From positions 1 through 64,000 of the forward strand of contig NZ_FQZU01000024.1 of assembly GCF_900142135.1 (NCBI RefSeq): a stretch of 64,000 nt of DNA, given 5' to 3'. The notes below the pieces were generated by a model. That model saw only the letters and a program-made list of their open reading frames with translations, had not been told where the DNA came from and ran no database searches. Below, in pieces: positions 39,954-46,305 of the stretch. Every line of letters starts with the position of its first letter. The stretch's first letter is position 1. A program made the position numbers and the translations under genes. The DNA comes from Desulfatibacillum alkenivorans DSM 16219. GTDB taxonomy: Bacteria; Desulfobacterota; Desulfobacteria; Desulfobacterales; Desulfatibacillaceae.

Positions 39954-41321
39954 TCCGGTTATACTCAGACGCATAAGAATGTCATGACCCTTGAAATCCT
40001 GGGGAAACAAGACCGCACCAAACTAAAGGGGCAATTGCGTTACGCGGCCAGAACCAAGAAGCCGGTGCTGGTAATGCCCTGTTTGGCCACTGAGTACACC
40101 CTGCCTGAAAATCGACCGGTATTTGAAAATATTCTGGAAAATTTACGGCAGGTTAAATATCTACATAAGGTTATTTTCGGCCTGGACGCGGCCAGCTTGG
40201 AAGACGCCATGCTGCTTCGGGATCTTATCAGGCAATATGAGATCAAGGATGCGTTTATCCAATGGAATTCCGGGCCGGTTTTTTCCAAAATTTATGACGA
40301 ACTGAACGAGGCGGGATTCGGCCTGACCGAACCGGGCAAGGGAAAAAACATGTTCCTGAGCTTTGGGTTATCCCTTGCCTTGGGCTCCGCTTCCACGGCT
40401 TTGGTGGATGCAGATATCAGGAGCTTCAGCAGGGTGCAGTTGGATCGCCTGTTATATCCTCTTGTGGTTCTGGATTTTGATTTTTCCAAAGCCTTTTACA
40501 CAAGAATCTCCGAAAGAAAGCTTTTTGGCCGCGTAACCCGATTGATGCTCAAACCCCTGCTTACCGCCTTAAAACGCCGGTTTGTGGAATATAAAGAATA
40601 TAAAATGCTGGGTTTGATTGATTTTTTGATACAGTTTAAATACCAGCTTTCCGGGGAAGTGGCCTTTGAGCGGGACCTGCTCAGAAAAATGCGTTTCGCA
40701 ACCAATTGGGGAGTGGAAATATTCACTCTGATAGAAGTATATAGAAAAGCGGCCGCGCCGGCCCAGGTGGAGTTTTCGGACGAAGCCTTTGACCACAAGC
40801 ATCAGATTGAGTCGCCGACAGATTCGAGCAAAGGCCTGAACAAGATGGCCATAGACATTGTGACCACTCTGATGAACGCTATTGTCAGGGAGGAAGGGCT
40901 TGAAATCACGGATACTTTTTTTCGCGACATAGCCACGACCTACCAGGCGGTGGCCGAAACCAGCATTAAAAACTATTCGTATCTCTCTCGTTTTAACAAC
41001 CTGATATACGACAGGGACCATGAGGAGTTCCTGGTTAAAGAGGTTTTTAAAAATTCTATTCTTCAGGCGGGCGAAATCCTGACCGCCAGATCGCGGGTGG
41101 CTGAAAATTTCCTGAAGGTGGTGCATACTTTTCCGGAATTCAAGCCCTTTTTGGAATCCGGCCTGGCCGACGCCATTCTTTCCATAGAATCCAAATTGGA
41201 CAGGAGCATCTTTGAAATTCCCCAAACGGTTTCCTGGGAAAGAGTTGAGACAAAAATACCTGATATTTATAATAAATTAAGGATAGCCATAAAAGAAGAG
41301 AGAGCCTTCTTTGAGTTATGA
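39951..41321 (+). CDS. Glucosyl-/mannosyl-3-phosphoglycerate synthase-like glycosyltransferase
   Basis: A protein of 456 residues (from the proposed ATT) or 445 (from the ATG at 39984). It resembles GT81-type glucosyl-3-phosphoglycerate synthases, which transfer a sugar from an NDP-sugar to 3-phosphoglycerate. The DxD metal motif appears in STALVDADIRSF (~residues 145-156 from the ATG), followed by DFSKAFYTRI and GRVTRLMLKPLL, which match the family's second half. The stop overlaps the start of the phosphatase gene, the expected next step to glucosyl- or mannosylglycerate, a compatible solute. The N-terminal region differs from classical GPGS. Which sugar is used is not decidable. Confidence 0.72.
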   Translation: MSGYTQTHKNVMTLEILGKQDRTKLKGQLRYAARTKKPVLVMPCLATEYTLPENRPVFENILENLRQVKYLHKVIFGLDAASLEDAMLLRDLIRQYEIKDAFIQWNSGPVFSKIYDELNEAGFGLTEPGKGKNMFLSFGLSLALGSASTALVDADIRSFSRVQLDRLLYPLVVLDFDFSKAFYTRISERKLFGRVTRLMLKPLLTALKRRFVEYKEYKMLGLIDFLIQFKYQLSGEVAFERDLLRKMRFATNWGVEIFTLIEVYRKAAAPAQVEFSDEAFDHKHQIESPTDSSKGLNKMAIDIVTTLMNAIVREEGLEITDTFFRDIATTYQAVAETSIKNYSYLSRFNNLIYDRDHEEFLVKEVFKNSILQAGEILTARSRVAENFLKVVHTFPEFKPFLESGLADAILSIESKLDRSIFEIPQTVSWERVETKIPDIYNKLRIAIKEERAFFEL

Positions 41322-42171
41322 CGGTAAAATTTTTCCTGTAATTTTTACCGACCTGGACGGCACGCTGCTGGATCACAACACCTATGCCTGGGATAAGGCG
41401 GAGCCGGCCCTGGCCCGTTGCCGGGCGGCGAAAATTCCGGTTGTCATGGTTTCCAGCAAGACCAGGGCGGAAATGGAGCCTTTGCAGCTAGAACTGGGTT
41501 TGGAAGGTCCATTCATTACGGAAAACGGAGGCGGAGTGTTTTTTCCGGGCAAAGGGGCCCTGAAACCTCCCCCTGAAGCCGAACCGGCCGGACTTCTATA
41601 TAAATTAACCTTGGGTGTTTCCTATTCCAAGTTGTGCCGGGCTTTGGATGAAACGGCTTTATCATTCAATCTGAAAATGACCGGATTTCATAATATGTCT
41701 ATCAAAGATATTATGCAATTAACTGGTTTATCCTTGCAACAGGCTGAAAAAGCGGCGAAAAGGGACTTTGACGAACCCTTTGTGCTGGATCCCTCCACTC
41801 CTTGCGAAGACGAAAAACTGAGGAAAATATTCCGGGAACAGGGCTTGGAGCTTTCCATAGGCGGACGGTTTTATCACGTTCATGGCAAGGCCGATAAGGC
41901 AACAGCACTTGACAAAGTTGCGGCTTGGTATAAAACGAACGGATTCCAGGTGATTTCCGTAGCCCTGGGAGACAGCCAGAACGACTTTTCCATGCTTGGG
42001 CGGGCTGATTACGCCTTTTATTTGGGCAAAGGCCCCGTTCCCGCGGAAGAGGTTCCCGGCGTCATTCAGGCTGCGGAGCCGGGGCCATCGGGTTGGAACC
42101 GGGCTATCCTGGATTTTTTAACTGAACTCCCCAATATGGGGGCAATCAACAACCCTAACCAAATGGAGTAA
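41311..42171 (+). CDS. Mannosyl-/glucosyl-3-phosphoglycerate phosphatase (HAD-IIB)
   Basis: A 286-residue HAD-superfamily phosphatase of the MPGP class, removing the phosphate from the glycosyl-3-phosphoglycerate product of the preceding gene. The HAD motifs are DLDGTLLDHNTY (motif I), SSKT (motif II) and LGDSQNDFSML (motif IV). It starts with TTG at 41311, overlapping the synthase stop by 11 bases, with an AGAGAG SD just upstream. The pair forms a complete two-step route to an organic osmolyte. Confidence 0.85.
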   Translation: MSYDGKIFPVIFTDLDGTLLDHNTYAWDKAEPALARCRAAKIPVVMVSSKTRAEMEPLQLELGLEGPFITENGGGVFFPGKGALKPPPEAEPAGLLYKLTLGVSYSKLCRALDETALSFNLKMTGFHNMSIKDIMQLTGLSLQQAEKAAKRDFDEPFVLDPSTPCEDEKLRKIFREQGLELSIGGRFYHVHGKADKATALDKVAAWYKTNGFQVISVALGDSQNDFSMLGRADYAFYLGKGPVPAEEVPGVIQAAEPGPSGWNRAILDFLTELPNMGAINNPNQME

Positions 42172-42181
42172 GGGGGATGAG

Positions 42182-43216
42182 ATGACAAAAGGCTGTAACA
42201 CCGCATTGGTGACGCCCTTCTCTGAAGGCGGCCTGGACATCGCCGGTTTGGAAAAGCTGGTGGAATTCCAGATCGCCGGGGGCGTCGATGGCATCCTGGC
42301 AGTGGGAACAACGGGGGAAAGCCCCACGCTGTCCTGGGAAGAGCATCTGCAAGTTATTAAAATCGTAGCTGATAAAACCAAGGGAAAGGTAAAATGCATC
42401 GCCGGGACCGGCAGCAACAATACTAAGGAGACCTTGGAGGCCACGAAGCATGCAGCCAAAGCGGGCGTAGACGCAGTCTTGTTGGTTGATCCCTATTACA
42501 ACGGCCCGAGCAGCCTGGAAATCCGAAGGGAGTATCTGACTCCCACGGCCAAGGCGTTTCCCGGCCTGGAAATCATCCCTTACGTGATTCCGGGCAGGAC
42601 CGGCGCTCAGCTTTTTCCTGAAGACCTGGCCCTTCTTTACAAGGAATGCCCCAACGTTAAAACCGTGAAAGAAGCCACCGGTGATCTGGACAACATGCGG
42701 AAAACCCGGAAACTTTGCGGCCCGGATTATACCATCATGTCCGGCGACGACGACATGACGCTGCAGATGATGCTGGATCCTGACATCCAGGCGTCCGGGG
42801 TCATCTCCGTGCTTTCCAATGTTGCGCCCAAAGCGGTTTCCCAAATGGTCGGGGCGGCCGCTGCGGGAGATGCGGATCTTGCAAGGAATATAGGGGCCGC
42901 CTTAAAGCCGTTGTTCGGTTTGGTTGTTATCAAAACCACGGAGGAGTCTCCGGTGGGTCCGGTCATGTGCCGGGCCAGGAATCCTTTGGGAGTAAAAACT
43001 CTGATGGCGGCTTTGGGCATGCCCTGCGGGTCCTGTCGTCCTCCCTTGGGAAAAATGTCCAAACAGGGCCTGGACGTGGTGGTGAACGCCGCCAAGGCCG
43101 TCCTAAAGGATAATCCGGAAATTTTAGCGCCGGCGGCCGAGTTCTTTAACCTGGATTTTGAGCAAAGGCTGAATGATCCCGACGTATTGAAGGACCTGGC
43201 TTATGATTCCTACTAA
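42182..43216 (+). CDS. DapA-family dihydrodipicolinate synthase
   Basis: A 344-residue member of the class I aldolase DapA family. Signatures: GTTGESPTLSWEEH, the active-site Tyr in IIPYVIPGRTG and the Schiff-base Lys in VKTVKEATG. The core is complete in ~290 residues and a ~50-residue C-terminal extension (NPEILAPAAEFFNLDFEQRL...) follows, which is longer than E. coli DapA (292). It probably makes 4-hydroxytetrahydrodipicolinate for lysine and cell wall, although some DapA paralogues use other substrates. It lies 10 bp after the phosphatase, with a good SD (AAGGGGG). Confidence 0.85.
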   Translation: MTKGCNTALVTPFSEGGLDIAGLEKLVEFQIAGGVDGILAVGTTGESPTLSWEEHLQVIKIVADKTKGKVKCIAGTGSNNTKETLEATKHAAKAGVDAVLLVDPYYNGPSSLEIRREYLTPTAKAFPGLEIIPYVIPGRTGAQLFPEDLALLYKECPNVKTVKEATGDLDNMRKTRKLCGPDYTIMSGDDDMTLQMMLDPDIQASGVISVLSNVAPKAVSQMVGAAAAGDADLARNIGAALKPLFGLVVIKTTEESPVGPVMCRARNPLGVKTLMAALGMPCGSCRPPLGKMSKQGLDVVVNAAKAVLKDNPEILAPAAEFFNLDFEQRLNDPDVLKDLAYDSY

Positions 43217-43243
43217 TGGTTTAAAACCGTTATCGGAGTCCTG

Positions 43244-43522
43244 ATGTTTGATATAAAGATCCTGTTTTCAACTTTTATTATGGTGTTCCTGGCGGAGCTG
43301 GGGGATAAAACCCAACTGGCCACTATGGGATTTGCAGCAGAATCAAAATCCATGGTTTCCGTATTCATCGGCTCCGCTTTGGCGCTTTGTTTATCCAGCG
43401 CCCTGGCCGTTTTGGCCGGGGCCTGGATCGCCAAGCATGTGTCCCAGGACGCCATCCGAATGACGGCCGGAGGGTTGTTCGTATTCCTGGGCTTATGGAT
43501 GCTTGTTTTTTCCGGCAAATGA
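43244..43522 (+). CDS. Half-length GDT1/TMEM165-family membrane protein
   Basis: A 92-residue protein with three hydrophobic segments and the ELGDKTQLATMGFA signature of the GDT1/TMEM165 (UPF0016) family of divalent-cation (Mn2+/Ca2+) exporters. Eukaryotic and many bacterial members have two such repeats in one chain; this one has a single repeat and so should act as a homo-dimer or with a second half-protein. GGAG lies 5 nt ahead of the ATG. Confidence 0.88.
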   Translation: MFDIKILFSTFIMVFLAELGDKTQLATMGFAAESKSMVSVFIGSALALCLSSALAVLAGAWIAKHVSQDAIRMTAGGLFVFLGLWMLVFSGK

Positions 43523-43550
43523 TTTTGCAGGGGAAAAACAAAAAAATCCG

Positions 43551-43579
43551 TTGACAATAAGTCAATCAGGGGGCATAAA
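43551..43579 (+). promoter_or_regulatory. Promoter of tRNA-Pro
   Basis: TTGACA (43551-43556), a 17-bp spacer and CATAAA (43574-43579). The tRNA starts 24 nt after it, which suits a short leader. Confidence 0.65.
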
Positions 43580-43603
43580 AGGCGCTTGTTTGTTTTGTGG
43601 TGT

Positions 43604-43680
43604 CGGGATGTGGCTCAGCCTGGTAGAGCGCACGGTTCGGGACCGTGAGGTCGCTGGTTCAAATCCAGTCATCCCGACCA
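43604..43680 (+). tRNA. tRNA-Pro (anticodon CGG)
   Basis: A 77-nt cloverleaf can be folded: acceptor stem CGGGATG/CATCCCG, D arm GCTC/GAGC, anticodon stem CACGG/CCGTG around loop TTCGGGA (anticodon CGG, proline), T arm with GGTTCAAATCC, and an encoded CCA end. C1 paired to G72 is typical of bacterial tRNA-Pro. It has its own promoter. Confidence 0.96.
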
Positions 43681-43750
43681 CAAGCCCCTTTTGCCCTTCC
43701 AGGCCGATCCTCCCCCTGCTCCAGCAGTAAAAATATAAAGGACTCAATCC

Positions 43751-44728
43751 ATGAGGATACTTATTACCGGCGGCGCCGGGTTTATTGGTTCGCACCTTGC
43801 CGAGGCCTATTTAAAGCAAGGGGATGAAGTGTATGTCATTGACGATTTGTCCACCGGTTCTTTGGACAATCTGGCTCATCTTCAGGCCGACGAAGAATAC
43901 GCCAAGCGTTTGTTCGTGCATGTGGACACCATCCTGAACCATGATATCCTCCTGCAAATGATAGGGACTTGCGACGTGGTCTTTCACATGGCCGCGGCGG
44001 TCGGCGTTCAGTATATTCTGGATAATCCGCTCCGTTCCATCCGGATTAACATCCGGGGCACGGAGCAGGTTCTGGATTTGTGCGCCAAGTTCAAGAAGAA
44101 GGTGCTTATCGCCTCTTCCTCCGAAGTATACGGCAAGCATTTGCACGCTCCCTTGGTGGAGACCGACAACATCATTTACGGCCCATCCTCCAAATTCCGG
44201 TGGAGCTACGCCGCGTCCAAGCTCATGGATGAATTCACCGCCCTGGCCCATCACCGCGAAAACGGCTTGGAAGCCATTGTAGTCCGCTTTTTCAATACTG
44301 TGGGCCCGCGTCAGACCGGGACCTACGGCATGGTCATCCCGCGCCTTGTAAGCCAGGCTTTGGCGGGCAAGGACCTGACCGTTTACGGCGACGGCGAACA
44401 GTCCCGCACATTCACTTATGTGGAAGACGTGGTTAAGGCGGTCATGCTTTTGGTAAATCAGCCGGACGCCGCAGGCGAAGTATTCAACATCGGCGGCGTT
44501 GAAGAAATCAGCATAAAAGACCTGGCCTATAAGATTGTGGAAAAATGCGGATCTTCCTCTCAGGTAAAGCTCATTCCTTACGAAGAGGCCTTTCCCGCCG
44601 ACTTTGAAGACATGCAGCGCAGGCTTCCCAGCATCGAAAAACTGAAAAACCTGACCGGATACGCGCCCACGACCGATCTGAACGCGATTTTGGACAAGGT
44701 TATCGAATTTTTCAGGAATAAAAAGTAG
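43751..44728 (+). CDS. NAD-dependent nucleotide-sugar epimerase/dehydratase
   Basis: A 325-residue extended-SDR enzyme. The NAD-binding loop is GGAGFIGSHLAEAYL at the N-terminus, followed by the acidic residue of VYVIDDLSTGS. The catalytic Tyr-x3-Lys is WSYAASKLMDEF (~residues 155-166) and the catalytic Ser lies in IASSSEVYG. GRQ-like VGPRQTGTYGMVIPRLV and RTFTYVEDVV resemble UDP-glucuronate decarboxylase/UDP-glucose 4-epimerase relatives. The exact substrate is not decidable; it acts on a nucleotide sugar for surface polysaccharide. It is 70 bp after the tRNA gene. SD AAGGA lies 8 nt ahead of the ATG. Confidence 0.9.
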   Translation: MRILITGGAGFIGSHLAEAYLKQGDEVYVIDDLSTGSLDNLAHLQADEEYAKRLFVHVDTILNHDILLQMIGTCDVVFHMAAAVGVQYILDNPLRSIRINIRGTEQVLDLCAKFKKKVLIASSSEVYGKHLHAPLVETDNIIYGPSSKFRWSYAASKLMDEFTALAHHRENGLEAIVVRFFNTVGPRQTGTYGMVIPRLVSQALAGKDLTVYGDGEQSRTFTYVEDVVKAVMLLVNQPDAAGEVFNIGGVEEISIKDLAYKIVEKCGSSSQVKLIPYEEAFPADFEDMQRRLPSIEKLKNLTGYAPTTDLNAILDKVIEFFRNKK

Positions 44729-44739
44729 ACCGACCCAAT

Positions 44740-45093
44740 TTAAAAGGTCAGGACGTGAAGCCCTTGCTTGAGATAATCAGTCAAGGGCTGTCCCATATAA
44801 ATGACCTTGCAGCCCAACTCCTTCAGAGCTTCCGAAACCCCGTACTGGTCCGCACAAGCCTTGCAGGCCAGGATTTCCACGCCTTCTTTTTTCATGTAAG
44901 AAAGCTCCGTCTGCAGATTTTCGTTCTCCGAAAGCAGCTTGGCGGAGGGCCCCCAAACCACCAGCTTTACGGACTCCCACCATCCGTGGATTTTGGAATT
45001 CTTGCAATACATAAAGACCATGTTCATGGCGACTTCAGGGTCTTTGGAACTCCAGATCACAACCAATGCGTTTTTTGAATGGGCGTCATTCAT
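44740..45093 (-). CDS. DsrE-like family protein
   Basis: A 117-residue protein of the DsrE/DsrF-like fold. Visible features are an N-terminal strand with ALVVIWSSKDPEVAMNMVF, VKLVVWGPSAKLLSEN and GVEILACKACADQYGVSEAL, where the Cys pair CKAC occupies the position of the sulfur-carrying Cys of DsrE. It may bind persulfide or take part in sulfur relay, but many DsrE-like proteins lack known substrates. It converges on the epimerase gene 11 bp away. SD AAGGA lies 7 nt ahead of the ATG. Confidence 0.82.
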   Translation of the reverse strand: MNDAHSKNALVVIWSSKDPEVAMNMVFMYCKNSKIHGWWESVKLVVWGPSAKLLSENENLQTELSYMKKEGVEILACKACADQYGVSEALKELGCKVIYMGQPLTDYLKQGLHVLTF

Positions 45094-45182
45094 GGCAAAA
45101 TCCTTTCTTCATGCAGCTTGATATGGCTTTCGGATTACCAAAAAAAACATTGGGGTTAGCAGTTTTCACCGGCAATTCAGCT

Positions 45183-45407
45183 TCATTCCTTCATGACTGA
45201 GAACCATCTCGTTTCATGGCATGCCGGGCATTTGCCCCAAGTCTTCTTCCTGGACCGTGTAGCTTTATATCTGATTCCTCCAGCGTCCCAGACTGAAATT
45301 TTCCAACCGCACGGGCATAGCAAAAACCATGTTTTGGATTCCTCCTCCATGCGGGAAAAGAGGCCGCTAGGACACAGAAACTTAACTATTTTTTGCAGGC
45401 GGCTCAT
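45183..45407 (-). CDS. Small zinc-ribbon protein
   Basis: A 74-residue protein of unknown function. CPCGWKISVWDAGGIRYKA followed by GKCPACHETRW gives a C-x-C...C-x2-C metal site with an aromatic, basic surface. The compositional pattern and the small size suggest a regulatory or nucleic-acid-binding protein. SD CAGGA is 3 nt ahead of the ATG, which is close. It is divergent from the DUF364 gene. Confidence 0.55.
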   Translation of the reverse strand: MSRLQKIVKFLCPSGLFSRMEEESKTWFLLCPCGWKISVWDAGGIRYKATRSRKKTWGKCPACHETRWFSVMKE

Positions 45408-45486
45408 ATTCCTGTCATTACCTTTTCTAACGCGGCATGGTATGAGTTGTTAAGGGTCAATCATCTTTTTGTATAGGAGGATTATC

Positions 45487-46275
45487 ATGAGTGAACTTGC
45501 CAAGGATATCCTACACGCCGTCAAGGATCAAGCCTCCATTCTTTCCTCAATTCCCGGGGTTCGCATGGTCGCCATGTCTTTGGGATATTCCTTTGTGGAG
45601 TTGGAAAACGAGCGCATGGGCATATGCTTCACTCCGCGCGCCTCCAGCCCCTCCTGCACGCACTACAGCCGTGCCGGAAGCCTTTCAAAAATGGGCTTGC
45701 TTGAATTGGCGGGTTTAATGATTTCGGGCAACCTCCTGGAAAAAAGCGTGGGCATAGCCGCTGTTAACGTGCTTTCCCAGATGATTATGGACCAGGCGCC
45801 TGATAAATATCAATTCGCGGATCAGGACCTATTGGATCTTGCTCCTAAGGGGCCTCTTAAAGCGGGCATGGTGGGGTATATTGCTCCGTTCGTTCCCATG
45901 CTGCTTAAACGCTATGAGTCTCTGACCATTGTGGACGACAATCCCGAATTCAACCCGGGGAGGCAGGCTAATGGTTGTTTGATCAGCCGAAATATCAGCG
46001 ATTTGTCTGAAGCGGATGTGTTGATCGTAACGGGATCGGCGGCTGTTGTGGGGGACTTTGACAAAATCCTTAATGCCGCCAACTCAACGCAATTTATTGG
46101 AATAGTAGGCCCTTCGGCGGGATGGCTGCCCGGCCCGGCTTTTGACAAAGGGGTTCATGCCGTGGGCGGAACTAAAATATTGGACATTGAAGGCGCCCGC
46201 AGCGCCATTCTTGAGGGGGGCGGATTTCCCCATATCAAAAAATTCGGCCTGAAATACACCTTGGTCAATAAATGA
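45487..46275 (+). CDS. DUF364 protein (Rossmann-like, DUF4213-DUF364)
   Basis: A 262-residue protein of the DUF4213/DUF364 type. The N-terminal DUF4213 part (VRMVAMSLGYSFVELEN) is followed by a Rossmann-like domain with GMVGYIAPFVPMLLKR and a VLIVTGSAAVVGDFDKILN strand-loop, then VGPSAGWLPGPAFDKGV, the family's hallmark. Relatives are found with transition-metal and Fe-S proteins and are thought to bind a heavy metal or its chelate, but the function is unproven. The start at 45487 has a perfect AGGAGG 5 nt upstream. Confidence 0.88.
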   Translation: MSELAKDILHAVKDQASILSSIPGVRMVAMSLGYSFVELENERMGICFTPRASSPSCTHYSRAGSLSKMGLLELAGLMISGNLLEKSVGIAAVNVLSQMIMDQAPDKYQFADQDLLDLAPKGPLKAGMVGYIAPFVPMLLKRYESLTIVDDNPEFNPGRQANGCLISRNISDLSEADVLIVTGSAAVVGDFDKILNAANSTQFIGIVGPSAGWLPGPAFDKGVHAVGGTKILDIEGARSAILEGGGFPHIKKFGLKYTLVNK

Positions 46276-46278
46276 TCT

Positions 46279-46299
46279 GCCCGGAATTTCCGGGCCGGG
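46279..46299. terminator. Terminator between convergent genes
   Basis: GCCCGG-AATTT-CCGGGC, a 6-bp stem, 46279-46295, in the 30-bp gap between the DUF364 gene and the Cthe_2159-like gene. Short U-tract (TTT) on the plus strand. Confidence 0.55.
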
Positions 46300-46305
46300 T
46301 TTCAA

